DNA of 64,000 nucleotides from Flavobacteriales bacterium (lineage in GTDB: Bacteria; Bacteroidota; Bacteroidia; Flavobacteriales_E; Vicingaceae). Within the stretch, counting starts at the first letter, position 1; each line of letters opens with the position of its first letter. The DNA lies in NCBI GenBank assembly GCA_029262875.1, contig JAJCYO010000147.1, forward strand, positions 1 to 64,000. The letters run 5' to 3'. Below are positions 20,056 through 30,252 of this stretch, in pieces. A program made the translations under genes and the position numbers. Under the pieces are notes generated by a model. That model was not told the origin of the DNA. It saw only the letters and a list, made by a program, of their open reading frames with translations, and made no database searches.

Positions 20056-21756
20056 ATGAAAAAAATAATATTTATTTTAAGCATTATTACTTTCCACTTA
20101 TCAATAGCAAGTGCACAAAACGCTAATTTAGATTGGGCAAGAGCGATGAGTGGTACTGGTAATGATAGTTATTCAATAGCTGTTGATAATTTTGGTAATA
20201 CATATACTACAGGTAGTTTAACTGGAACAGTTGATTTCGACCCAGGAGGAGGAGTATTTAATTTAACTTCAACGGGTTCTAATGATGTTTTTATTTCTAA
20301 ATTAGATTCTTCTGGAAATTTTGTTTGGGCAATTAATATAGGAGGTACCAATAGTGAATTGGGAAGGTCAATAGCAGTTGATGGTAATGGAAATGTTTAC
20401 ATTATTGGAATTTTTTATGGGACTGCAGATTTTGATCCAGGGGCTGGAGTATTTAATTTGACTTCAGCAGGAAACCAGGATGTATTTATCTTTAAATTAG
20501 ACCTTTTAGGTAGCTTTCTTTGGGCAGTAAATTTAGGGGGAGTAGCCGGAGAAAATGGCAATTCAATAGCTGTTGATGCTTTTGGTAATGTTTATACAAC
20601 AGGCTCATTTATGGATACAACGGACTTTGATCCAGGAACAGGGGTTTTTAATTTAATTGCTTCTCCCATTTTTCCTTCTATTTTTGTTTCTAAACTTGAT
20701 TCTTCTGGAAATTTTTTATGGGCAAAAAACATCGGGGATGTCAATAATGGTAATGGGGGAGTAGGGTTATCTATTGCATTGGATAGCGCCAGTAACGTTT
20801 ATACAACTGGTAATTTTTCAGGGACTATCGATTTTAACCCTGAAACGGGGACTTTCAATTTGACTTCCTCAGGTCAAGACGACATGTTTATTTCTAAGTT
20901 AAATTCTTTGGGTAATTTTTTATGGGCTAAAAAAATAGGGTCGGTAGGTTATGAAGTAAGCAGATCTATAGCTATTGATGCTTCACAAAATATTTATATA
21001 ACAGGTTTTTTTCAAGAAATGATAGACTTTGATCCAGGGATAGGAATATTTAATTTAGCTCCAGCAATTGGATCTGATATTTTTATTTCCAAATATGATT
21101 CTTCTGGGAATTTTTTATGGGTAAAAGGGATAACAGCGACATATGGTGGTACAGATCGTTCTATAGCCATTGATGCGCAGGATAATGTGTACACTACAGG
21201 GAATTTTCAGGGTACTATTGACTTTGACCCTGGAATCGGAGTATTTAATATGGTTTCTAATGGTGATCGAGATATTTTCATTTCTACATTAGATTCTTCT
21301 GGGAATTTTTTGAATGCTCTTAATATGGGTGGAATTACAGCAGATTTTGGACTTTCAGTAACAGTGGATAATCAAAATAATATTTATAGTACTGGTTCTT
21401 TTTCTGGAACAGCAGATTTTGACCCAGGAGCTGGATTAGTTAATTTAACTTCTAATGGTCCAAACGATATTTTTGTATTAAAATTAAACCAAGATTTTTC
21501 TTTAAGCACTGTAGATATAAAGAATAGAGGAAATATTTCTATTTATCCTAACCCAACCTCAGATCAACTAATGATAAAAAGTAATTTAATTATTAATGAA
21601 GTGAAAATTATGGGTGTTACAGGTAAAACTGTAAAAGAGATTCAGCTAAACCCTAACATTAATGCTATAGGGGTTTCTGATTTATCTAAAGGGATTTACT
21701 TTATTCGACTCTCTGACGGAAAAAAGAGTGTAACAACAAAGTTTATTAAGAATTAA
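20056..21756 (+). CDS. SBBP-repeat secreted protein with T9SS type-A sorting domain
   Basis: Repeats of the type DNVYTTGNFQGTIDFDPGIGVFN...DIFISKLDSSGNFLWAKNIGG; tail ISIYPNPTSDQLMIKSN...GIYFIRLSDGKKSVTTKFIKN. Confidence 0.88.
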   Translation: MKKIIFILSIITFHLSIASAQNANLDWARAMSGTGNDSYSIAVDNFGNTYTTGSLTGTVDFDPGGGVFNLTSTGSNDVFISKLDSSGNFVWAINIGGTNSELGRSIAVDGNGNVYIIGIFYGTADFDPGAGVFNLTSAGNQDVFIFKLDLLGSFLWAVNLGGVAGENGNSIAVDAFGNVYTTGSFMDTTDFDPGTGVFNLIASPIFPSIFVSKLDSSGNFLWAKNIGDVNNGNGGVGLSIALDSASNVYTTGNFSGTIDFNPETGTFNLTSSGQDDMFISKLNSLGNFLWAKKIGSVGYEVSRSIAIDASQNIYITGFFQEMIDFDPGIGIFNLAPAIGSDIFISKYDSSGNFLWVKGITATYGGTDRSIAIDAQDNVYTTGNFQGTIDFDPGIGVFNMVSNGDRDIFISTLDSSGNFLNALNMGGITADFGLSVTVDNQNNIYSTGSFSGTADFDPGAGLVNLTSNGPNDIFVLKLNQDFSLSTVDIKNRGNISIYPNPTSDQLMIKSNLIINEVKIMGVTGKTVKEIQLNPNINAIGVSDLSKGIYFIRLSDGKKSVTTKFIKN

Positions 21757-24494
21757 TGATTACCACCATCTATAGTCGTTGCATATCAGTTTTGAAGGTA
21801 ATTTGTTTTACAAAGTACTGTTTTACAATTGTTCTTATTTTAAGCACATTTCTAACGAATGCACAATTATTTCAAGATAATTTTGGAACGGCCTTCGCTT
21901 CTATAAGTACCGTTAATTGGCCAAGTGCTTGTCGTGGAGGTTCAGCTTCTTCTTTTAATACTTCTATAGGTCCATGTGCAGGGGCAGGAGATTATGAATA
22001 TGGGTTAAGCGGGTTTGGAAGTTACATCACAACCAGTGCCATAGCCATCCCAGCTGCAGGTTATGATTTAACGTTTGACTATTCCTTTAATAATACGTTT
22101 AGTTTTCCAGCCATTGAAATTAGAACAGGAGCTTCTTGTGGAACAGCGTTAGTTAATAGTACCACTTTAACGAATACATCAGGAGCATGCACACCACAAG
22201 TAATTGATTTGAGCGCTTATGCTGGACAGACGATTTACATTCGATTTCGTTCTAATACTTCTTCGGCTACTTTTTATTTTGATGACCCAACTGTAGATGT
22301 GAGCGCTGGAGGAGGTGGTGGAAGTTGTTTGTTGAGTGACGATTTTGGATCTGCTTTTGCATCAATTAGTACAACTAACTGGCCAAGTGCTTGTAGGGGA
22401 GGAAGTCCATCTTCATTTAATACTTCGGTTGGTGCTTGTGCAGGAGCAGGAGATTATGAATATGGGATGAGTGGGTTTGGAACATACATTACAACAAGTG
22501 CTTTAGCCATTCCGGCAACAGGATATGACTTAACTTTTGATTATTCTTTTAATAATACATTTAGTTTTCCGGCCATTGAAATTAGAACAGGAGCATCCTG
22601 TGGAACAACGTTATCAAGCTCTACTACTTTGACGAATACTTCAGGTGTATGCACACCACAAACTATAAATTTAAATGCTTTTGCAGGACAAACGATTTAC
22701 ATTCGGTTTCGTTCAAATACTTCTTCAGCTACATTTTATTTCGATGATGTAACTGTTTGTGGAGGAGGTGGAGGAACTGGCGATTTAAAGTGGGCAGATA
22801 ATTTTAATGACAACGATTTAGATCTTGATTATGCTGGAACAGGAGGAGATGAAGCTTGTACAGGTTGTGGAACATGGACACTCGGTAACGGATCAACGTT
22901 AAATTTGGTTCCTGCTGGAGGCTGGAATGGAAATAGTAATGAAACAGAAGCTTTTGTAGATAACATGGCTAATGTTTATTATGCTAAATTAGACAGAGAT
23001 GAATACATTGAATCTCCAACAATAGATATGAGTGGACAAGAAGCTGTCAAAATTAGTTTTTATGCTAAATCATCTTCTTCTGGAACAGGAGGAGGAGATA
23101 GTTGGAGTTCTTTTAGTGATCATTTGCGACTACAAATTTGGGACGGTAGTGCATGGATTACGGTCAAAGACATTACTGAAGGAACTTCAGTGGAAGAAAA
23201 TAAAATTTCTGCAGCTTTACCGTTTAACTATTTCTGCTTTACTGCATACAAAAGCACAACAAGTCCTGGTAATTATTATTATACTTCAACACCAAATGTT
23301 AATGCAGCTTATTTTCATACTGACTTCAAGTTTAGGGTAATTTTCGAAGGAGGCTTTTCAGGAGCGCCATTTGCTTGGGTTGATGATTTTACTTTTCGTG
23401 CTGATGCAGATGGCTACTCTACGATGATTCCATGTGGGATATCATTTTGGAATGAACCTGCAGCAACAGGTTATGGACAGGATCCCGGAGCCACTGCCTT
23501 GAATGATTCTGAGCGGGGTGTAGAATTGGAATTAGATAATTCGATTAACATTCCTCCATTGTGGGCAACAGAAGCAGACGATGGAGATGCTGTTACACAA
23601 GTGTTTGGTGTTGGTGAATCTGAACGAGTCGTTTTTTGTGTGTTGAGTGAGCAAGAAATAAATTTCGCTTTTCCGATAGTTAGTTTTTCTTCTCCATCAA
23701 TTGGAAATCAAAGTTCTGTGATGTCAAAAGATAATAATTATACAGGACCAGGATGGAAATACTATGCAGTAGAATACATTAGCTGCGATTTAGCTGGAGG
23801 GTCTATTAGTGAGCCCACCAACCAATTTGAATACCATTATGTATTTGAATACGGTAATGAATTTATTCCAGTGTTTTATCAATTAAATACTTCTGGAATA
23901 GAAACTGGAGGAGGAGTAACAAGTTCTTTTGAGCGGTTTGATGCCCCAGATGTTATTTCATCTGATAATTGTGGGGTAGCTTTACCCATTGATTTGTTAG
24001 AATTTACGGCTACAAAGGAGGGCAGTGCTGTTGACTTGGAATGGACAACAACAGCAGAAATAAACAATGATTATTTTGAATTACAACGCTCGGAAAATGG
24101 AATTGATTTTAATGCCATAGCTAAAATTCAAGGAGCAGGAAATTCCAATGTGCTACTCCAATATAAAAATGTAGATGATGCTCCATTGAAAGGTATTTCC
24201 TATTATCGTTTAAAACAAGTTGATTTTGATAGGCAATATTCTTTCTCAAATGTGGTATCAGTAAATATTGTTAATGAAGCAATAACAATCCACCCTAATC
24301 CAACAAGTGGTTTATTAACTATTGATAATATAGAAAATCAAGAACTTACTATTCTTGACATAACAGGCAAAATAGTAAAGACAGTTTTAATAAAAAACAA
24401 TACGATTAATGTTGCTGATTTACCGAGAGGAATTTACTTCATTCAGTTTTTGGATAAAGAAAAGGCGGTAATGAAAAAGTTTGTAAAGAATTAA
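21756..24494 (+). CDS. Secreted protein with duplicated ~154-aa N-terminal module and T9SS type-A sorting domain
   Basis: Start overlaps the previous stop (TAATG). Two copies of DxFGxAFASISTxNWPSACRGGS...FYFDD; tail ITIHPNPTSGLLTIDNIENQ...GIYFIQFLDKEKAVMKKFVKN. Confidence 0.87.
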   Translation: MITTIYSRCISVLKVICFTKYCFTIVLILSTFLTNAQLFQDNFGTAFASISTVNWPSACRGGSASSFNTSIGPCAGAGDYEYGLSGFGSYITTSAIAIPAAGYDLTFDYSFNNTFSFPAIEIRTGASCGTALVNSTTLTNTSGACTPQVIDLSAYAGQTIYIRFRSNTSSATFYFDDPTVDVSAGGGGGSCLLSDDFGSAFASISTTNWPSACRGGSPSSFNTSVGACAGAGDYEYGMSGFGTYITTSALAIPATGYDLTFDYSFNNTFSFPAIEIRTGASCGTTLSSSTTLTNTSGVCTPQTINLNAFAGQTIYIRFRSNTSSATFYFDDVTVCGGGGGTGDLKWADNFNDNDLDLDYAGTGGDEACTGCGTWTLGNGSTLNLVPAGGWNGNSNETEAFVDNMANVYYAKLDRDEYIESPTIDMSGQEAVKISFYAKSSSSGTGGGDSWSSFSDHLRLQIWDGSAWITVKDITEGTSVEENKISAALPFNYFCFTAYKSTTSPGNYYYTSTPNVNAAYFHTDFKFRVIFEGGFSGAPFAWVDDFTFRADADGYSTMIPCGISFWNEPAATGYGQDPGATALNDSERGVELELDNSINIPPLWATEADDGDAVTQVFGVGESERVVFCVLSEQEINFAFPIVSFSSPSIGNQSSVMSKDNNYTGPGWKYYAVEYISCDLAGGSISEPTNQFEYHYVFEYGNEFIPVFYQLNTSGIETGGGVTSSFERFDAPDVISSDNCGVALPIDLLEFTATKEGSAVDLEWTTTAEINNDYFELQRSENGIDFNAIAKIQGAGNSNVLLQYKNVDDAPLKGISYYRLKQVDFDRQYSFSNVVSVNIVNEAITIHPNPTSGLLTIDNIENQELTILDITGKIVKTVLIKNNTINVADLPRGIYFIQFLDKEKAVMKKFVKN

Positions 24495-25522
24495 TTTACC
24501 AATTCCATATCCTTTACACCACTAAATGTTGGTTCAATAACCCACTCTCCCTTTTCATTAATAAAGCCCCATTTATCGCCTTTTTTTGCAGCGGCAAAAC
24601 CATTTTTGAAATCTCGTCCGCCATCAAATTTTGCTTCAATAACCCACTTTCCTTCTTTGTTAAAGTAACCCGTTTTACCACCTTTTACCCCTTTGGCTAA
24701 TCCATTTTTAAAGTTAGATGTACGTTCAGCATTTACAGATATTGTTTCTCCACTCTTATTAGTATAAACCCATTTGTCAACCTTTTTTACCATAGCAAGA
24801 CCACTTACAGGGTCAAAATTTTTGGCAGCTACAAACGTTGCTTCAATCACCCACTCACCTTTTTTATTGATAAAACCAACTTTCCTATCCATTGTTTTCG
24901 CCCATGCCAAACCATTACTGAAATAACCAACACTTGAAAATTGAGCTTTAATAATAACTTTCCCGTCAGTTCCAACAAAACCAAATTTTTTATCTGAAGC
25001 TCTGTAAGGAGCTAATCCTTCGGAAAAACCTTTACAATCAATAGCACCATCCACAACAAATTCATCTCCAGTTTTATTGATGACAAAAAAATCACCATTT
25101 TTACGGACTACAGCAAACCCATTATCGAATGGCAATGCTTTTTCATATTTTAAGCCGATAGCCAATTCACCATTAGTATTCAGATAACCCCAGTTTTTAC
25201 CCACTATTATCGGAACCAACCCCTCTTTAAATCCCTGCATACCAATTCCAAACACATTAAATAGCTTGAAGTTACCAACTTCGGTTTTTAGTTTTTCTCC
25301 TTTAGAATTAAGGAAAAAGAATTTTTTACCTTCATAAATTGGTGCATAACCTTCAGAAAATTTATAACAACTCCTGTATTGAGCTTCAATTAAAAATTCT
25401 CCTTTTTGATTGATGTATCCCCATTCTTTTTTGCCAAAAGGTTTTGCTTGAGTAATATAAGTTTGAGCAAAAGCACTAACAGTTAATAGGATACTTAGGG
25501 TAATAGTAAATACTAATTTCAT
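24491..25522 (-). CDS. WG-repeat protein
   Basis: Repeated KxGKWGFINKKGEWVIEAxF units; signal peptide. Confidence 0.88.
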   Translation of the reverse strand: MKLVFTITLSILLTVSAFAQTYITQAKPFGKKEWGYINQKGEFLIEAQYRSCYKFSEGYAPIYEGKKFFFLNSKGEKLKTEVGNFKLFNVFGIGMQGFKEGLVPIIVGKNWGYLNTNGELAIGLKYEKALPFDNGFAVVRKNGDFFVINKTGDEFVVDGAIDCKGFSEGLAPYRASDKKFGFVGTDGKVIIKAQFSSVGYFSNGLAWAKTMDRKVGFINKKGEWVIEATFVAAKNFDPVSGLAMVKKVDKWVYTNKSGETISVNAERTSNFKNGLAKGVKGGKTGYFNKEGKWVIEAKFDGGRDFKNGFAAAKKGDKWGFINEKGEWVIEPTFSGVKDMELVN

Positions 25523-25561
25523 GAAGTAGTTTTTATAATTAATAGGTAAAGTTATGGATAT

Positions 25562-27703
25562 TTAAACTAATTCAAAATCGAGCTGCTTTTTAACCAAATC
25601 AGCCCGTCTAACTTTTATTTTCACTTCATCCCCCATCCGATATTCTTGTCCTGTTCGTTGTCCTCGAGCACAATAGTTTGGCGGATCAAAAGTGTAGAAA
25701 TCACCTTCAATGTCATTTAACCGAACCATGCCTTCACAAAGACTGTCAGTTATTTGGACGTATAAACCCCATTCACTTACTCCAGAAATAACACCTTCAA
25801 ATTCTTCCCCAATCTTATCTTGTAGAAATTCTACTTGTTTGTATTTGATTGAAGTTCTTTCAGCTTCAGTTGCAGAAATTTCCATTTTAGAAGAATGTTT
25901 ACATTGATCTTCAATTTCTTGCTGATTGGCTGAACTACCACCGTCTAAGTAGTGTTGCAATAATCGGTGGACCATTACATCAGGGTACCTTCTAATGGGA
26001 GATGTAAAATGAGAATAATGATTGAAACCTAATCCATAATGGCCAATGTTATTAGAGGAATAAACTGCTTTTGCCATTGTTCTAATGGTCAATTGCTCTA
26101 TCATGTCTTCTTCATTTGTACCCTTTACTTTACTTAATAGGCTATTTATGGAGCCAGCAACTTCTTTATTTTCAACCCTTAAATCGTATCCGAATTTTTT
26201 CACAAAATTAGAAAGTGAAAGTAATTTTTCTTGATTGGGTTCATCATGAATTCGATAGACAAATGTTTTTGCCTTTTGTCCTTTAGGCACTTTACCGATA
26301 AATTCTGCAACGCGTTTATTGGCTAACAGCATAAACTCTTCAATTAGTTTATTGGCATCTTTGCTCTCTTTAAAGTAAACTCCAGTTGGAGTTCCCTCTA
26401 AATCTAATTGAAATTTTACTTCAACTCTATCAAATGCTATAGAGCCTTTTTTAAATCGTTCTTTGCGAAGGATTTTTGCTAATTTGTCGAGCTGTAGAAT
26501 TTCCTCTACTAAATCTCCTTCCTTTTTTTCTATCCTCTCTTGAGCTTCTTCATAGGTAAACCTTCTGTCAGAAAAAATTACTGTCCTTCCAAACCACTCA
26601 TTGATAATAGTTGCCTTTTCATCTAATTCAAAAACTGCGGCAAAGCATAATTTGGTTTCATGAGGCCTCAATGAGCATGCTTGATTGGATAATATTTCTG
26701 GTAACATGGGCACCACTCTATCCACTAAATAAACAGAAGTAGCTCTTTTGTAAGCTTCATTATCCAATAAAGATCCTGGCTGAATGTAATGAGATACATC
26801 AGCAATGTGAATACCTATTTCCCAATTGCCATTTTTTAATTTTTTGAGTGACAAAGCATCGTCAAAATCTTTGGCGTCTTTTGGATCAATGGTAAAAGTA
26901 GTGGTTGTTCTAAAGTCTCTTCTTTTTTTTATTTCTTGGGCAGAGATCTCCAAATCTAATTTTTTTGCAGCTTTTTCTACCTTGAAAGGGAATTCATAGG
27001 GCAAACCAAATTCGGCTAAAATAGCATGCATTTCGGTGTCATTTTCACCAGGCTTACCAAGAACTTTAACAATTTTACCAAAAGGATTTTTTTTATCTAA
27101 TGGCCATTCAGTCATTTTTGCAATGACCTTATCTCCATCTTGTGCATTTTTCAGCTTATCGTTAGAGATAAAAATATCTACAGGCATTCGTTGGTTATCA
27201 GTGATGACAAAAGAAAAATTAGTCGATTTTTCAAGTACTCCAACAAATTCTGTTTGAGCTCTTTCAACCACTTCAACTACCTCTCCTTCTATTTTTTTGG
27301 ACATCTTTCCAGAGAAAATATTCACTTTAACAATGTCCCCATTAAGGGCAGTATTGGTATTTCTTGCATTGATGTAGATGTCGGACGCTGTTCCTTCAAC
27401 AACAATGTAAGCAGCCCCTCTTGAAGTCATGTCTACTTTTCCTTGTATGAAGTTTTCAGAAGCTTTTAACCGATATTTACCTCGTTGTGTTTCGTATAGC
27501 TTTCCTTGATCAACCAATTCATTAAGAATAATGGTAATCAGTTTTTTGTTGGAGACATCTCTAAACCCAAACGCTTTACTCAGTTGTTTATAATTGAATG
27601 ATTTCGTAGGGTTTTTGTCAAAAACAGCAACAATTTGCTGTAGTAAATCGTGCTTAAATGAACCAGATTTTCTCGACTTTTTATTTTTCTTCTTTTTAGC
27701 CAT
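25562..27703 (-). CDS. rnr: Ribonuclease R
   Basis: RNB motifs TFTIDPKDAKDFDDALSLKKL, HIADVSHYIQPGS, YSSNNIGHYGLGFNHYSHFTSPIRRYPDVMVHRLL; C-terminal S1 domain; basic N-terminus. Confidence 0.95.
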   Translation of the reverse strand: MAKKKKNKKSRKSGSFKHDLLQQIVAVFDKNPTKSFNYKQLSKAFGFRDVSNKKLITIILNELVDQGKLYETQRGKYRLKASENFIQGKVDMTSRGAAYIVVEGTASDIYINARNTNTALNGDIVKVNIFSGKMSKKIEGEVVEVVERAQTEFVGVLEKSTNFSFVITDNQRMPVDIFISNDKLKNAQDGDKVIAKMTEWPLDKKNPFGKIVKVLGKPGENDTEMHAILAEFGLPYEFPFKVEKAAKKLDLEISAQEIKKRRDFRTTTTFTIDPKDAKDFDDALSLKKLKNGNWEIGIHIADVSHYIQPGSLLDNEAYKRATSVYLVDRVVPMLPEILSNQACSLRPHETKLCFAAVFELDEKATIINEWFGRTVIFSDRRFTYEEAQERIEKKEGDLVEEILQLDKLAKILRKERFKKGSIAFDRVEVKFQLDLEGTPTGVYFKESKDANKLIEEFMLLANKRVAEFIGKVPKGQKAKTFVYRIHDEPNQEKLLSLSNFVKKFGYDLRVENKEVAGSINSLLSKVKGTNEEDMIEQLTIRTMAKAVYSSNNIGHYGLGFNHYSHFTSPIRRYPDVMVHRLLQHYLDGGSSANQQEIEDQCKHSSKMEISATEAERTSIKYKQVEFLQDKIGEEFEGVISGVSEWGLYVQITDSLCEGMVRLNDIEGDFYTFDPPNYCARGQRTGQEYRMGDEVKIKVRRADLVKKQLDFELV

Positions 27704-27730
27704 AATAATATTGCTGACTAAAATAGGAAT

Positions 27731-27758
27731 AAAAAAAGCGGGAAACTCCCGCTTTTAG
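27731..27758. terminator. Intrinsic terminator downstream of the minus-strand PKD gene (27794-29446)
   Basis: aaaaaaaGCGGGAaacTCCCGCttttag. Confidence 0.75.
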
Positions 27759-27793
27759 AAAATGTATTATTCTTTTATTAACTACGATAATAA

Positions 27794-29446
27794 TTATTTA
27801 CTCAAAATTAATTTTTTCACGTGAGTAGCATTATTTGTCTTGATGTTTAGTAGATAAATACCATTTGGGATGTCTTCAGCATCCCATTGTAATTTGTTAA
27901 CACCAACATTCATGTCTCTATTGGCAATTGTATTCACTTTTTCACCTAATAAATTGCTAATGAAAATTTGAACAGGACCTTGTTCACTTAAATTAAGCTC
28001 AATGGTTATACTGTTTTTAAAAGGGTTAGGGTATGCATTAACGTGAGAGGTTAATTCATTATTTTCTATACTGGTAAGTACAGGCGCTAACGTAGCCATT
28101 GAGAATCCAGCCGATTTATAGACAAGTCCTCCTGCGCTGATAGAATCGCAATAGGTATCATTACAACCACTTCCATCATCAACAGTTAAGCATATTTGGA
28201 AAGGCCCATTGGTAGCATAAGTGTAATTTGGATATTGTAATGTAGATGTATTTCCATCTCCAAAATTCCAGAAGTAAGTTAGGTTACTTCCTGTAGCAGT
28301 ATTATAGACAATAACATTTGACGGACTCGCTGAATCTGGGACAATTACAAATGAGGCATTACATTGAGGGCCACCAGTAGCTCCACTTACAGAGATGGTG
28401 TAAAAATAGTAATCTTGACAATTGGTCAAGGAATCATAAATGTTTAAGCTTACTACATATGTTCCATTATTTGTGTAGGTGTGATTAGGGTTTGTGACGG
28501 TGCTTTGGTTTCCATCACCAAAATTCCAGGTAAAATCTGTAGGAAGCCCTGTTGAGTTATCATTAAATTGAAAATTCCCATTCCCATTATCTGTATAAGT
28601 AAACCCTGCATTAAAACTGGTGCAAACATTTCCTATTGCATTTGTAACGGTAACAGTATCACAATATGTTACGGTACAACCTTGGTTGCTATCTATAGCG
28701 GTCAAGCAAACTTGGTATGTTCCATTGAGTAGAAAATTATGAGTTGGGTTAGAAGAACTATCTGGAGGGGTTCCGTCACCAAAACTCCAATCTTCACTGG
28801 TAAATGACCCTGTAGATAAAGAAGTGAAATTTACATCTCCATTAGAACCATATGTAAAAGAATAGTTAGCTACAGCACCGCAAGGAGCAGAGATGGTTAC
28901 CGTTTGGTAAAGCGTATCACCACACCACGAAATCGTGTCATTCATAGCTAAAGAAACGGTATATGTTCCAGGTGCAGCATAGTTGTGCGATAATGTATCA
29001 TTTAGAGTTGTTATACTCGTATTCCCATCTCCAAAATCCCAATAATTTTTTATAGCTCCATTATCAGAAGTAGAATATGGTGTGAGGTTAAGGGTTAGCC
29101 CATTTATTGAAGTGGCAAAATTTGCATAACAAGGATTACCAGTAGTGACAACAATTGTATCACAAAAAGTACTTGTACATAATGAATCACTTACCGTTAA
29201 ACAGACATTATATGAACCATTATTGATAAATGTATCGATCGGGTTTGTTAACGAGGAAGTATTTCCATTGTCAAAATTCCAGAAAGAGGTAGTGTAACTT
29301 CCGGTTGAGGTGTTGGTGAAAATTGCCTCTAAGTTCCCGTTGATGGTATAAGTAAATGATGCATTACATTGTGTAAATGCGTTATTTTGAACACCAACAA
29401 GACATACAAAAAAGAATAATGTTGATAATAGTTTGATTGACTTCAT
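27794..29446 (-). CDS. PKD-repeat secreted protein (550 aa) with T9SS type-A sorting domain
   Basis: WNFDNGNTSSLTNP, WDFGDGNTSITT, WSFGDGTPPDSSSNP, WNFGDGNQSTVTNP, WNFGDGNTSTLQYP; tail VNAYPNPFKNSITIELNL...NGIYLLNIKTNNATHVKKLILSK. Confidence 0.9.
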   Translation of the reverse strand: MKSIKLLSTLFFFVCLVGVQNNAFTQCNASFTYTINGNLEAIFTNTSTGSYTTSFWNFDNGNTSSLTNPIDTFINNGSYNVCLTVSDSLCTSTFCDTIVVTTGNPCYANFATSINGLTLNLTPYSTSDNGAIKNYWDFGDGNTSITTLNDTLSHNYAAPGTYTVSLAMNDTISWCGDTLYQTVTISAPCGAVANYSFTYGSNGDVNFTSLSTGSFTSEDWSFGDGTPPDSSSNPTHNFLLNGTYQVCLTAIDSNQGCTVTYCDTVTVTNAIGNVCTSFNAGFTYTDNGNGNFQFNDNSTGLPTDFTWNFGDGNQSTVTNPNHTYTNNGTYVVSLNIYDSLTNCQDYYFYTISVSGATGGPQCNASFVIVPDSASPSNVIVYNTATGSNLTYFWNFGDGNTSTLQYPNYTYATNGPFQICLTVDDGSGCNDTYCDSISAGGLVYKSAGFSMATLAPVLTSIENNELTSHVNAYPNPFKNSITIELNLSEQGPVQIFISNLLGEKVNTIANRDMNVGVNKLQWDAEDIPNGIYLLNIKTNNATHVKKLILSK

Positions 29447-29493
29447 GATCTTTTATATTTAGAAACCTAAAGGTATACTTTATTTTAGCATAA

Positions 29494-30171
29494 TTAGTGT
29501 TTTATCAACTTATAGTTGAGTTCTTCTTCCCTTTTTAGTTCTAATTTAAGGAAATACATTCCTCTTGGTAAATGAGAAATGTTAATTTTTGACTTGAACT
29601 TTTCATCATAGATCAATTGCCCTTTTAAGTTGTAAATTCTTACGTGTTTAATGTCAATATTTTGATCATATTTGTCAATATGGATGTAATTTTTTAGCGG
29701 GTTTGGATAGACCGAGAATGCATTGTATAAATCTTGATTTTCTGTTACTCCAAGCGCTTGTGTTACAAATACGTTTGTTTGAAATGTATCTAACGTAGTT
29801 AGTGTTGCTGCTACCGGCCATATCACAACAACGTTTCCACCAAAACGGTAACCATTATTATTGTCGAAAGTATCAGGAATAAATATGTTTGCCGTATCTA
29901 AATTCAAGAACCCAACAACAGCTTGAGATCCAACGGTATCAATAGATTGAACTCCAGCAGAACTGTCTACTCCGGCTACAAGGTAGATGGTTCCTGTAAA
30001 AGGACTTGGTCCAAAATATTGGACATCAATGGTATACCCACTGTTGCTGCCATAACTCACAGAATCGGGAACACTTAACGCTGAGGTTGTATCTATGATT
30101 GATAGGGATTGTGAATAGCTATTGCCTCCTATAAAAATGGTTAGCAATGCAACTAATAATAGTTTTTTCAT
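29494..30171 (-). CDS. Secreted protein with T9SS type-A sorting domain
   Basis: Signal peptide; tail FSVYPNPLKNYIHIDKYDQNIDIKHVRIYNLKGQLIYDEKFKSKINISHLPRGMYFLKLE. Confidence 0.8.
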   Translation of the reverse strand: MKKLLLVALLTIFIGGNSYSQSLSIIDTTSALSVPDSVSYGSNSGYTIDVQYFGPSPFTGTIYLVAGVDSSAGVQSIDTVGSQAVVGFLNLDTANIFIPDTFDNNNGYRFGGNVVVIWPVAATLTTLDTFQTNVFVTQALGVTENQDLYNAFSVYPNPLKNYIHIDKYDQNIDIKHVRIYNLKGQLIYDEKFKSKINISHLPRGMYFLKLELKREEELNYKLIKH

Positions 30172-30252
30172 GTCTTAAGTTTAATATGAATCAAACTTAT
30201 AACTATTAATTGAAATTAAATAATTAGTTTTATTTAAATCTTACTCGTTAAA

